Source: Candidatus Sulfuritelmatomonas gaucii
Lineage (GTDB): Bacteria; Acidobacteriota; Terriglobia; Terriglobales; Acidobacteriaceae
Assembly (NCBI GenBank): GCA_900290245.1
Contig: OKRB01000117.1
Coordinates: 1-36,757, forward strand
Reading direction: 5' to 3'
Length of the DNA: 36,757 nt
Position 1 is the stretch's first letter. Every line of letters begins with the position of its first letter. A program made the position numbers and the translations under genes. Of this stretch, positions 22,744-31,695 are shown piece by piece. The notes beneath the pieces are model-generated. The model saw nothing but the letters and a program-made list of their open reading frames with translations. It did no database searches and was not told the DNA's origin.

Positions 22744-24108
22744 CTAGTAAATTCGGGAGGCAATTACCTGTGTGCCCGTGGCGTTTGACTCGATGCTGGT
22801 GGACCGCAACAGCACTTCGAAATTGTGCAGGGAGCCATCAGGCCGCGTCGCGCTCTTCAATATGGGGTCGATGGCCGATGGATGCAGCAGCATCTCCGCC
22901 GCTGCCTGGGTGCCAGCCACATCGAGCCCTTCCAGCACCAGCAGATGTCCGTTCCCGCCCAGGTTGGGCAGGAAGGCAATCAACGCGAATGTCTCATGCG
23001 CCGGCTCGTTCCAATGGCTGGCATAGGCTGCCGCTTCTCCCGGCCGCGGCTTCATATTGATAATCTCGGCTCCGCTCATGCCAGGCTGATCCACAATGCG
23101 GAAATTGGCGCTTGCTTCTGCCAGCGCGGCCCATGGATTGCTGCCAAGCGATCCAATGATTACCGCGTTGGCGCTCTTCAGATCTTCGAGGCGCAGATCG
23201 CGCGGGAAGCGAATGAACACCCGCTGCGGATCGTCCTCAGCCAAGTGCGACAGCGCGGACGCAATCTGCAGATCGACGAAAGGGGTCAGTTGCTGCGTGC
23301 GCAGATCCTGGGCGCTGTGGGGATCGACACCGGCGAGCGGCATCTCCACATAGCTGCCCGCAATGTACTCGGCAAGCGGCACCGGCCGCCGCGACAAGTC
23401 CTCAAGCAGGTTGAATCCCGCGTCGGAAGGAACTATGTAACTGTTGGCGGGACCGCTGAAAAGTGCTGCCCACAATGCGTGCGCCGGCTCCTCTGCCCGG
23501 CGCGGAGCGGAAGTGCGCGTGGCCGCATACCATGTTGCTGCGATGAGCGCCGCGCTGTAAACCGCAGCCAGCGCTGTGCTCAGCAGCCTGCGCCCTGCAT
23601 TCGATTTTGGAATGGTTGCAGCTTCCGCCCCTTGCTGCTCAGTGGGCACAGGCTGTGCCTGGCCTTCCAACACCGCCGCCGAACCCACGGCTTCATGGTG
23701 TCCGTTGTGACCGTCAGCCGCAATGAAGACCGGAACGTAGCCGCCCAGCGGAATGTCGATGCGCACCGGCTCCGCGCTGCCTTCTTCCGCAAAGTGCTCT
23801 GCCAGCCGCCTGCGCAACTGCCGCGCATAGCTCCTGACAATGTTGTCCTCAAGCGTGCGGTAGTCCGGCGGCCGGTCAAAGACCTGCACGCCGATCTGGT
23901 GCTCCGATATCTCGTGGCCGCGTCCCTCCAGAGTCTCGGCTACCACGTATAGCAAGAATTTCGAAAGCAGTGGCGAGCGCGCCAAGTGAGGTCCGGCGGC
24001 CACACGCTGCGCGAGCTCCCAGTGCGGATCGTCTTGCGGGCCGGGCGGCAACGCCTCTTCGGGAGGAGATGTCTTGGCCCTGGATTGGACAGCGGTAATG
24101 TGTTCCAT
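22744..24108 (-). CDS. Membrane-anchored winged-helix-type regulator with extracytoplasmic domain
   Basis: A 454-residue protein of uncharacterised function. Residues 36-128 (SPLLSKFLLYVVAETLEG to RIDIPLGGYVPVF) match the N-terminal domain found in many acidobacterial and proteobacterial proteins in front of TPR or adenylate-cyclase modules, thought to be a winged-helix DNA-binding domain. A linker and a single transmembrane segment follow (about 175-197, STALAAVYSAALIAATWYAA). The C-terminal half, about 255 residues, would be extracytoplasmic and lacks a recognised motif; FIRFPRDLRLEDLKSANAVIIGS looks like a periplasmic-binding fold. The layout recalls ToxR/CadC one-component regulators. Start at 24108 because GGAG precedes it; 26 more codons are open upstream. 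It is divergent from the TonB-dependent receptor gene, which it may control. Confidence 0.7.
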   Translation of the reverse strand: MEHITAVQSRAKTSPPEEALPPGPQDDPHWELAQRVAAGPHLARSPLLSKFLLYVVAETLEGRGHEISEHQIGVQVFDRPPDYRTLEDNIVRSYARQLRRRLAEHFAEEGSAEPVRIDIPLGGYVPVFIAADGHNGHHEAVGSAAVLEGQAQPVPTEQQGAEAATIPKSNAGRRLLSTALAAVYSAALIAATWYAATRTSAPRRAEEPAHALWAALFSGPANSYIVPSDAGFNLLEDLSRRPVPLAEYIAGSYVEMPLAGVDPHSAQDLRTQQLTPFVDLQIASALSHLAEDDPQRVFIRFPRDLRLEDLKSANAVIIGSLGSNPWAALAEASANFRIVDQPGMSGAEIINMKPRPGEAAAYASHWNEPAHETFALIAFLPNLGGNGHLLVLEGLDVAGTQAAAEMLLHPSAIDPILKSATRPDGSLHNFEVLLRSTSIESNATGTQVIASRIY

Positions 24109-24655
24109 CGAGCTCGTCTCCACGCAGCCGGTCTGCCCATGAAGCATCTTCAGATCGAGAAGCAGCCTCACCCGACTGTTTGGCACGCCGGCAAAAAACC
24201 GGTCTCTCTAAAAGCCGCCAAAATCAAGAACGATCAGCGCTTTTTCGATCAATCGAACCTGAGCCGCGCTGCTCGATCCCGCGGCAGTCCGTTCTGCCGC
24301 CTCGCGGCGATGCCTGCGACTGCTTTTCCCTCGGACCCAGATTTGCAATCAAATTCAAGCCCATGAAAACGGGCTGTCATGAAGGATCATCGCAAACAGC
24401 AGCCGGCTCGTTCTAAACCGCAGAAAGCGCATTCACTCAACCGTACAATTTCCACAGTTTACCAACATTTCAAGAGCGCAACAACTCTTTTCTGCTCAGT
24501 TGGTTAAGCAAACTCAACACTAGTGTATACACTTACAGCCACATGGGTAAACACTCCCGCACGGCTTTTTGCTGCAATATTGTGGCGCTGCTCGCACAAC
24601 TACGGGCGAATGCAAACGTGTGAAGATTTCTTGAATTGGAGGTAGCAAGACGTTC
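24109..24655. promoter_or_regulatory. Divergent control region before the TonB-dependent receptor
   Basis: This 547-bp gap holds no convincing gene. It contains a -10-like TACAAT (24444-24449), a perfect 12-bp palindrome AGTGTATACACT (24522-24533) and an A/T-rich part around 24430-24520 that contrasts with the GC-rich surroundings. GGAGG at 24638-24642 precedes the receptor ATG by 13 nt, a rather long spacing. Confidence 0.45.
24522..24533. promoter_or_regulatory. 12-bp palindrome, candidate operator
   Basis: AGTGTATACACT is perfectly self-complementary and lies 122 bp before the receptor ATG. It could be an operator for a dimeric repressor or activator; no binding protein can be assigned from the sequence. 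Confidence 0.35.
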
Positions 24656-27600
24656 ATGAAAACACAAAGACGATTCACGATCGCAGGTTCCCTGTTCCCG
24701 CTGCTCGCTGTCCTGGTTGCTCTCTGCATTCCATGCAGGTTAACGGCTCAGCTCGATCGCGGTGAGGTTACTGGGACCGTCGAGGATCCGTCAGGCGCAG
24801 TGGTGCAAAATGCGACCATCGTGCTGACCAACGACGATACCAACGCCAAAATCACGAGCAAATCGACGGCAACCGGTACCTATGTTTTTGACGACATCAT
24901 TCCAGGTAAGTACACCATCCAAGCCGAGGCACCCGGTTTCCAACGGTACCTTGTGCATAATGTGCTGGTTCACGTGCAGCAAGTGGCGACCGTCGATGTC
25001 AAGTTCGCCACCGGCAACGTGCAGCAAACGGTCACTGTAACTGCCGCGGCGCCGCTGCTCGAATCAGAAAATGCCCAGGTCGGCCAGTCCATCAGCAACC
25101 AATCCGTCAACGATATGCCGCTTGCCACCCGCGACTGGGGTTCGCTGGCCCAGATGTCTGCCGGCGTCAGTACGACTCCGACCGGAACCGGCGGCTCGGG
25201 CGTGACCCCCGACGCAGGCAGCTCAGAGTCTGCTTATTTCAGGGTGAACGGCGTCGACGAGTGGCAAAACGACTTCCGCCTGAATGGCATTAACGACAAT
25301 ATCGAGATCTATGGCGGCAACTATACCGGAACGAACGCCGCCATCGTCCCGCCGCCTGATGCCATCCAGGAATTCACGCTGCAGAGTGGCGATTTCAACG
25401 CCGAATTCGGGCACTCCACCGGCGGCGTCGTCAATGCGTCCATCAAATCCGGCACCAACGGCATTCATGGCGACGCCTGGGAGTATGTGCGCAACAACGA
25501 TCTGAACGCCAATTATTTCTTTAACAGGGCTTGCAGCAACGGGGTGTGCAAAGCCAACCCCATTCCCCCCTACCACCAGAACCTCTTCGGCTTCACGGCC
25601 GGGGGCCCTGTTGTCATCCCCGGCGTCGTCCATGGCAAGAACCGGCTCTTCTGGTTCGCTGATTACCAGGGCGGACGCTATGTCCTGCCGGTACCGGACG
25701 GCAATCTAACGGTGCCCAGCAAGGGGATGGTCAGCAGCAATTTCACGAACCTCCAGGACAACATTGCGTACAACTACAGCGGCACTTGCAGCGCCACGGT
25801 CATCACCGGCTGCAAAACCGACGCCCTGAACCGCGTTTTCTCCGCGGGCACCATCATGGATCCGGCTTCAACCCGCCAGCTTCCCGCCACGGGCACCGAC
25901 CCGGTGACCGGACTCACCGGCACGCCAAACGCCTACGTGCGGGATCCTTTCTATAACTGCACGGCGGGCGGCAATTGCACAAGCTTCGTCGGGTTGGCCA
26001 AAACCGACTTCACACAGGACGCCGGGGGCGTGCCACTCTCTGCTCTCAACGTCATCCCGACCAGTCGCGAGGATCAGAACGCCGTTAAGCTGCTCAGCAC
26101 TTATCCAGCGGCAACAGCCTCCGGCCTCGCCAATGATTTCCAAGGCTACGTGCCCAGCGAACCAAAGAACACCAACACCTGGGACGTTCGCATCGACGCC
26201 AACATCAGTCCCAAGGACATCCTGTTCGGCGTCTACGACCGCAGCTACCTCACTGCCCACTTGCCCTCGTTTTTCCCAGGGGTCGCTTCGGGCCAGAGCG
26301 GCGGACGCGTCGATAGCTTGCCCGCCTACGCCTGGGCAGTCGGCTACACGCGCATCCTCACTCCCACGCTCACCAACGACATGCATGTGGGCATGGTGCA
26401 CAGCGACAAGGACCAGGTGTCGGTCTGGGGCAACATCTACGGAAGCTCGGCTTGTTCAGGAACCGTCACTACAAGTACGACTGGGTGCAATATTCCCCTC
26501 GCGTACGGCATCCAGGGAGTTCCGCAGGTCCAGTACAACGGAGGATTGCCCATCGTCAACATTAGCGGGCTAAGAGGACTCGGCGTGGGCAACTTCTCGC
26601 CAACGATACAAGCCGTCTGGAGCCTCGAGGGGGTTGATGGGGTCACCAAGTTGTACCGCAACCACGCCTTCAAGACCGGCATCCAGGTGGACGACCTGGA
26701 GGCCGACATCTCGCAGCCGCCGCAAGGCCGTGGCGATATGAGCTTCAACGGTCAGTACACCGACATTTACAACAAAAACGCCAGCTTGAACGGCATCAGT
26801 GACCTGCTGGTCACGCCCACCAATTACGAATACGGCGTGGGGAGCGGCGTGCCCCAGGTCGGCGGCCAGAACGGCATCTCCGCCTCAAACATTGCCGCCA
26901 CCGACGACCATCGCTGGTACATCGGCGCCTACTTCCAGGACGACTGGAAGTTCAATCCCAGGCTGACCCTGAATCTCGGTCTCAGATGGGATCTTTTCAC
27001 TCCCTACGCGGAGACCCGCGGATTCCAGGCCAACTTCGTCGCGGCGGGCGGAAATGGCGCCTCCGGAACCTACTACATGTCCAACCAGGGCTGCGCGGTG
27101 GCCCGGGCCTCGATCTTCAACACCGTAGCCGCCGCCAGCAATCTCAATATCAATTGCGTGTCCAGTCTCACGTTGGGCAACGCGCAAAAGACCAACCTCG
27201 CGCCGCGTGTCGGATTCGCTTACAAGCTCCGACCTACGCTGGTGGTGCGCGGAGGCTTCGGCACGGCCTACGGAGCGCTGGGCAACCTCGGTTACGGCGG
27301 CACGCTGGGATTCAACTACCCGTTCGTCTACGTCCAGACCGTCCCCTCGTCCGACTCCGCTCACCCGCTGCTTGTCGGTGCCGCGCCGGGCTCGCCGGCA
27401 ACTTTGGAGAACACCTTTAACCAGTTCAATTTCCAGAATCCGAGCGTGCTGCAAAGTCCGACTCCGTACACAAGTGCACCAGTTGCTTGCCCATATTGCC
27501 CCGGTGGTCAATACATCGGCACCAACTACCTGGGCCTTCCCCTCTCGGCTCGTCAGTACAACTACCAGACGCCGCTGGTGCAGACTGAGAACCTGACCGT

Positions 27601-28561
27601 CGAGGATCAGTTCACCAGCCACGACGCGATCCAGGTGGGATATGTCGGCACCCAGGGCCGTCACCTGGATATTCTCGGGGCGACAAACAGCAACAATGAG
27701 ATCCTGCCCCCTGGCACCAACACCCAACTCTATATCCCGTTTCCGTACTTCCAACGGAACAGCACCTATAACAGCACCAATGCCAATAGCAGCTACAACT
27801 CCATGCAGGCAACCTATCAGCACCAGATGAGCTTTGGCCTTTCGCTGCTGGCCAACTACACCTGGTCCCGGTGCTCGGGCGACCAGCACGCGCCGCAGAA
27901 CTCGCAGTTCAACTCCGGTTACCGGGCACAGTGGCTGCCCGGCTTCGGCATCAGGGGCGACTACGGCCTCTGCGATGCTGACGCCACCGACCTCTGGCAC
28001 GCCGCTGCCACCTACAATCTGCCCTTCGGCCGTGGACGCCAGTTTGGATCCACCATGAACAAGGCCGCGGATCTCATCGTGGGCGGGTGGGAGATCAACG
28101 GCTTCTACACCTTTGAGAGCGGGCAGCCACTCACGGTGACTTGCCCGACGAGCACATCCGCCGACTTCGGCTGCGCCGCCAACGTCGTGTCCGGGCAGAA
28201 TTTCTACGCCGGACCGCACAACTTCACGCAATGGCTCAACCCCGGCGCGTTCGCTCAACCGCCTGCGGCAACTACCATCGGACAGGTTAATTACGCGCCG
28301 CTCGGTGGACAGATCGAACAGGTACGCGGACCGCACTTCAACAATCTGGATTCGTCGATCCTCAAGAACTTCAACTTCACAGAGTCGGCGTATCTGCAGT
28401 TCCGCGCCGAGGCCTTTAACACCACCAACACGCCGCCGCTCGCGCAGCCGGGACAGTTGAATTTCCAGGCCGGCAGCTTCAGCAACATCTCGGCTACAAA
28501 GAACAGCAACCAGAACAACGGAGCGCGCACGCTGCAGCTCGCTCTCAAGATGTTTTTTTAA
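24656..28561 (+). CDS. Oar-like TonB-dependent outer-membrane receptor with carboxypeptidase-regulatory-like domain
   Basis: A 1301-residue outer-membrane transporter. A Sec signal (residues 1-31, ending CRLTAQ) is followed by a carboxypeptidase-regulatory-like domain at about 36-120 (GEVTGTVEDPSGAVVQNATI, GTYVFDDIIPGKYTIQAEAPGF). A plug domain follows, with VTAAAPLLESENAQVG, NDMPLATRDW, FRLNGINDN, IQEFTLQSGDFNAEFGHSTGG and a GPVVIPGVVHGKNRLFWFADYQG segment. The rest is a large barrel with many Y/N/G-rich strands; DDWKFNPRLTLNLGLRWDLFTPY is a typical barrel strand pair. The chain ends ALKMFF, a C-terminal aromatic residue as in outer-membrane barrel proteins. These receptors are strongly expanded in Acidobacteriota and are usually linked to uptake of glycans or other large substrates; the ligand is unknown. 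The divergent membrane regulator is a likely partner. Confidence 0.93.
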   Translation: MKTQRRFTIAGSLFPLLAVLVALCIPCRLTAQLDRGEVTGTVEDPSGAVVQNATIVLTNDDTNAKITSKSTATGTYVFDDIIPGKYTIQAEAPGFQRYLVHNVLVHVQQVATVDVKFATGNVQQTVTVTAAAPLLESENAQVGQSISNQSVNDMPLATRDWGSLAQMSAGVSTTPTGTGGSGVTPDAGSSESAYFRVNGVDEWQNDFRLNGINDNIEIYGGNYTGTNAAIVPPPDAIQEFTLQSGDFNAEFGHSTGGVVNASIKSGTNGIHGDAWEYVRNNDLNANYFFNRACSNGVCKANPIPPYHQNLFGFTAGGPVVIPGVVHGKNRLFWFADYQGGRYVLPVPDGNLTVPSKGMVSSNFTNLQDNIAYNYSGTCSATVITGCKTDALNRVFSAGTIMDPASTRQLPATGTDPVTGLTGTPNAYVRDPFYNCTAGGNCTSFVGLAKTDFTQDAGGVPLSALNVIPTSREDQNAVKLLSTYPAATASGLANDFQGYVPSEPKNTNTWDVRIDANISPKDILFGVYDRSYLTAHLPSFFPGVASGQSGGRVDSLPAYAWAVGYTRILTPTLTNDMHVGMVHSDKDQVSVWGNIYGSSACSGTVTTSTTGCNIPLAYGIQGVPQVQYNGGLPIVNISGLRGLGVGNFSPTIQAVWSLEGVDGVTKLYRNHAFKTGIQVDDLEADISQPPQGRGDMSFNGQYTDIYNKNASLNGISDLLVTPTNYEYGVGSGVPQVGGQNGISASNIAATDDHRWYIGAYFQDDWKFNPRLTLNLGLRWDLFTPYAETRGFQANFVAAGGNGASGTYYMSNQGCAVARASIFNTVAAASNLNINCVSSLTLGNAQKTNLAPRVGFAYKLRPTLVVRGGFGTAYGALGNLGYGGTLGFNYPFVYVQTVPSSDSAHPLLVGAAPGSPATLENTFNQFNFQNPSVLQSPTPYTSAPVACPYCPGGQYIGTNYLGLPLSARQYNYQTPLVQTENLTVEDQFTSHDAIQVGYVGTQGRHLDILGATNSNNEILPPGTNTQLYIPFPYFQRNSTYNSTNANSSYNSMQATYQHQMSFGLSLLANYTWSRCSGDQHAPQNSQFNSGYRAQWLPGFGIRGDYGLCDADATDLWHAAATYNLPFGRGRQFGSTMNKAADLIVGGWEINGFYTFESGQPLTVTCPTSTSADFGCAANVVSGQNFYAGPHNFTQWLNPGAFAQPPAATTIGQVNYAPLGGQIEQVRGPHFNNLDSSILKNFNFTESAYLQFRAEAFNTTNTPPLAQPGQLNFQAGSFSNISATKNSNQNNGARTLQLALKMFF

Positions 28562-28598
28562 GAAAGGCTGGCCCTCCCTTCGTTCGTTGCATACCAAC

Positions 28599-28644
28599 CC
28601 CGCATCCGGCATTGCCTTTACGCCGGATGCGGGCATTTCTTTGC
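28599..28644 (+). terminator. Terminator after the TonB-dependent receptor
   Basis: A perfect 12-bp stem CCCGCATCCGGC (28599-28610) / GCCGGATGCGGG (28622-28633) with an 11-nt loop is followed by CATTTCTTTGC. It lies 38 bp after the receptor stop codon. Confidence 0.75.
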
Positions 28645-28674
28645 GCGGTTGCTGAGCGCCCTAATATGAATGGC

Positions 28675-28680
28675 TATAAT
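28675..28680 (+). promoter_or_regulatory. Consensus -10 box before the PHP gene
   Basis: TATAAT lies 30 bp before the ATG at 28711, just after the receptor terminator, which supports a new transcript here. No good -35 hexamer is seen at 16-18 bp. Confidence 0.45.
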
Positions 28681-28710
28681 GACACCTGCTCTTTTCGCGG
28701 GCAGAAGAAA

Positions 28711-30321
28711 ATGCTCACCATGACAAGTCGCTCGCTCTCCCACGCGGCAGACGTAGTCCGCCTGGCATCTCTCGCCCTGCTGTTGCTGCTCTTGCCCTTT
28801 GCTGCCACGATGCTTGCCCAGGAGACTGCTCCCGCCGCGCAGCCCTCCGGCACCGGGCTCACGCTTGAGGGCACGGTGCGCGGCGACCAGAACCACAGTT
28901 ACGTGCAAGTTCCTTTCCCTGTACCCGCCGGCACTGAGCGCGTGACCGTCACCTTCGATTACACCGGCAAGGATCAACACACCGCACTCGATCTTGGGCT
29001 TCTCGATCCCGCAGGCCTGCGTTGCTGGAGCGGCGGAAACAAATCCGTGCTCACCGTCGGCCTGATGGACGCTACACCTTCATGCCTGCCCGGAGCCATT
29101 CCAGAGGGAACGTGGAATGTGCTGATCGGCGTGCCCAACATCCGAGCCAATGTCGAGTCGCATTACACAATTCATCTCGATCTTTCATCGACGGGCGCGG
29201 TCGCCGCCGAACCCGAAATCCTGCGCGCGCCTCTCCGCGCCGGCCCGGCCTGGTTCCGCGGCGATCTGCACATGCACACCGCGCACAGTGACGGCCAATG
29301 TCCCAGCCAGACGGGAAAGATGGTTCCCTGCCCCGTCTACTTCACCGTCGATGCTGCGGCGCGCCGCGGGCTCGACTTCATCGCCATCACCGATCACAAC
29401 GCCAGCTCGCAGTATGATATGATGCGCGAGCTGCAGCCCTACTTCGACAAATTGCTTTTGATTCCCGGACGCGAAGTAACCACCTTTCAGGGCCATATCA
29501 ACTTCGTCGGCAGCACAGATTTCGTCGATTTCCGTCTCGACGGCAAGACCGTTCCCGACGTGAACACTTTGCTGCGCGCCGCTAAGCGCGTGGGCGCTAT
29601 CACCTCAATCAATCACCCTAACTCGCCTACCGGCGAAATCTGCATGGGATGCGGGTGGACGCCGTTATCTCCGGTGAATATGCATCTGCTCACCGGCGTC
29701 GAGGCCGTCAACGCGGGCGATGAGCTGCATGGAATCTCCGAGCTTGCCTTCTGGGACAAGGAGCTCAATCTCGGTTGCCGTCTCACCGGCATCGGGGGCA
29801 GCGACAATCACCGTCCAATGATGCCGCTCGATCGGGTCGGCTCCATCGGAAGCCCGACGACGGTAGTTTATGCAGATGAACTCTCCGCACCAGCGATCCT
29901 CGACGGCATTCGCGCCGGTCATGTTTTTATCGACGTTGCGGGGACGGGTGACCGCATCATTGATGTGACGGCCCAGACTGCCAGCCAGACCGTCCATGCC
30001 GGCGATCTTTTACAGGCGGCGCAGGGCGATCCTGTAAATTTTGAGGCGCATGTAACCGCCGCAGCCGTCGGAACGCTCCACTGGATCGAGGACGGCCACG
30101 AAATCACTCCGCCGACCAACAGCGACGTCTCCCAGCCGCAGCAGACGGTCCCGCTGCCATGGACGAGCGACGGGCTTCGCCACTGGTTTCGCGCCGAAAT
30201 CACCGGCCCTGACGGCAAGCTGTGGCTCATCGCCAATCCGGTTTATGTGAATTGGAACCTATCCGATGACTGCGACAAGGATCAGTCATTCCAGCCCGAG
30301 GGATCGAAAGCGGAACGATGA
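28711..30321 (+). CDS. PHP-domain metallohydrolase, CehA/McbA-like, secreted
   Basis: A 536-residue protein. A Sec signal (RLASLALLLLLLPFAATMLAQ) is followed by a beta-rich N-terminal domain resembling a pre-peptidase-like or carbohydrate-binding fold (to about residue 175). The PHP phosphoesterase domain carries the metal-binding sites GDLHMHTAHSDG (near 184), FIAITDHNASS, LLIPGREVTTFQGHINFVG, SINHPN and GIGGSDNH. A C-terminal beta domain (LHWIEDGHEI, LRHWFRAEITGPDGKLWLIANPVYV) completes it. CehA/McbA relatives hydrolyse carbamate-type or phosphoester substrates, but most are uncharacterised. The start at 28711 fits a consensus -10 at 28675 and puts the signal near the N-terminus; the ATG at 28720 is an alternative. 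It overlaps the PAP2 gene by 4 nt (ATGA), indicating translational coupling. Confidence 0.85.
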   Translation: MLTMTSRSLSHAADVVRLASLALLLLLLPFAATMLAQETAPAAQPSGTGLTLEGTVRGDQNHSYVQVPFPVPAGTERVTVTFDYTGKDQHTALDLGLLDPAGLRCWSGGNKSVLTVGLMDATPSCLPGAIPEGTWNVLIGVPNIRANVESHYTIHLDLSSTGAVAAEPEILRAPLRAGPAWFRGDLHMHTAHSDGQCPSQTGKMVPCPVYFTVDAAARRGLDFIAITDHNASSQYDMMRELQPYFDKLLLIPGREVTTFQGHINFVGSTDFVDFRLDGKTVPDVNTLLRAAKRVGAITSINHPNSPTGEICMGCGWTPLSPVNMHLLTGVEAVNAGDELHGISELAFWDKELNLGCRLTGIGGSDNHRPMMPLDRVGSIGSPTTVVYADELSAPAILDGIRAGHVFIDVAGTGDRIIDVTAQTASQTVHAGDLLQAAQGDPVNFEAHVTAAAVGTLHWIEDGHEITPPTNSDVSQPQQTVPLPWTSDGLRHWFRAEITGPDGKLWLIANPVYVNWNLSDDCDKDQSFQPEGSKAER

Positions 30322-31280
30322 TCCATCTCCATTTCAATTTGCAGCTCGTGCAGTTTTTCGTCGATCACAGAATTGTTTCTCTCACGCGCCTGTTCGTTTT
30401 TGCCAGTTTCTTCGGATCTGCCGCGTTTTACATTCTTCTCACCAGTTTCCTTTTCGTTGCGTGGGACAAGCGCCAGGCCATTCGTATCTCGGTGCTCATT
30501 CTTCTCACAATATTGATCAACGACGTCCTGAAAATCTTCATCAAGAATCCCCGGCCCTTTATCGAGCAGGGGACCTATCGCCAGAAATGGGCGGTCTCTC
30601 CGCGCGACGCGACAATCCTTGCCACCGAATACTCCACGCCTTCGGGCCATGCCATGGGTTCGTCGGCGTTCTATTTCTACCTTTTCACGCTGGTCAGGAA
30701 TCGCTTCGTCCGAGTGATTCTTGTGGTGGCCGTCGTTCTCATCGGCGCGTCGCGGCCGTACCTCGGTGTGCATTACGTTGAGGATGTCCTCCTGGGCTGG
30801 CTCGTCGGCCTCGTTCTCGCCGGCGGGGCGATTCGCTATATCGCGCAGCTTGCAGAGATCTGGGAAACGGTTCCCTACGGCCTCCAGATCGTCATCGCCC
30901 TTGCGGCCAGTTTCGCAGTCTGGCTCCTCGCACTCGCGCTTGACGGCCGCATCAACGACCAAGTACGCGAATTGACGGCCTACAGCGGTTTGCTCACGGG
31001 TATCGTCGTCGGATTTCCCCTTGAGCTCCGAATCACCAACTTCGACCCGCACAGTGGCGGCGCCATGGCCAAGATCCTGCGCTACGCTATCTCGCTCGGT
31101 GTCATGGCGTTCGTTCTGTTTGCGCTCAAGCTGGCCTGGCGGCCGTTCGCCGCGAGCGAAACCGCGTTTGGATGCGCACTCGAATATGTCCGCTACGTTG
31201 CGGCTGAATCAGCGGCCATCTTCGTTGCCCCGCTCATTTTTTGCAAATTGAAGCTCGCCGATCTCGGCTCCAGGGCTTGA
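30318..31280 (+). CDS. PAP2 family membrane phosphatase
   Basis: A 320-residue integral membrane acid phosphatase of the PAP2 superfamily. All three catalytic motifs are intact: K72-x6-R79-P80 (KIFIKNPRP), P108-S-G-H111 (TPSGHAMG) and S145-R-x5-H152-x3-D156 (SRPYLGVHYVED). Multiple transmembrane helices surround them, with further helices to the C-terminus. Family members dephosphorylate lipid phosphates such as phosphatidic acid, undecaprenyl pyrophosphate or phosphatidylglycerophosphate; the substrate here is open. The ATG at 30318 overlaps the stop of the PHP gene (ATGA), so the two are probably translated together and may act in one pathway. A stem-loop follows at 31354. Confidence 0.92.
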   Translation: MIHLHFNLQLVQFFVDHRIVSLTRLFVFASFFGSAAFYILLTSFLFVAWDKRQAIRISVLILLTILINDVLKIFIKNPRPFIEQGTYRQKWAVSPRDATILATEYSTPSGHAMGSSAFYFYLFTLVRNRFVRVILVVAVVLIGASRPYLGVHYVEDVLLGWLVGLVLAGGAIRYIAQLAEIWETVPYGLQIVIALAASFAVWLLALALDGRINDQVRELTAYSGLLTGIVVGFPLELRITNFDPHSGGAMAKILRYAISLGVMAFVLFALKLAWRPFAASETAFGCALEYVRYVAAESAAIFVAPLIFCKLKLADLGSRA

Positions 31281-31695
31281 GGCTTCCACGGCTGAGCCGC
31301 AAACCGAAATCCTGAGTTCGTCGCGCCCGACGAGGGGCCTCTGGATCCAGACACTCCGGGTCAGTCAGGGCCTCTTCGGCGCCCTGACCCGGCCCGGAGT
31401 TGAACAAAAGGCTTGTCCGATGTTCTTCGGCCAAACCGCTGCCGAGACTCCGCTGTCTGTCACCTTCCGATCCCGACGGTAATCATTTTTGTGGAAACAC
31501 TCAATGCCTGGTAACCCCCAAAGGTTTTCATGATAGGGGATCGCTGATCAAGAATCGGGCAAACCCATGTTATAGTTGCGCTTAAATATAAGGCTAGTTT
31601 TTTCGCTTCATTTGGGCCCATTAAAGGCGTGGGAAATCTACAAATTAGGTGGGTTGAAATCCTTCCAATTGTTAATCGTGAGGTGTGCTGTTTCC
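31281..31695. other. Gene-free stretch between PAP2 gene and repeat-protein pseudogene
   Basis: No gene is seen. A nested stem-loop lies at 31354-31399. From about 31490 to 31680 the sequence becomes visibly more A/T-rich and includes TTATAG and AAATATAA hexamers that could belong to the promoter of the following pseudogene. No clear -35/-10 pair with correct spacing was found. Confidence 0.4.
31354..31399 (+). terminator. Nested stem-loop, possible terminator of the PHP-PAP2 transcript
   Basis: The outer stem CTCCGGG/CCCGGAG encloses the inner stem CAGGGC/GCCCTG with loop CTCTTCGGC. It lies 73 bp after the PAP2 stop. A U-tract is missing, so intrinsic termination is uncertain. Confidence 0.35.

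Noticed and set aside
26885..28636. Long minus-strand open frame of about 580 codons opposite the TonB-dependent receptor
   Set aside because: It is a shadow of the receptor coding sequence with no recognisable domain and low-complexity Val/Arg/Gly composition.
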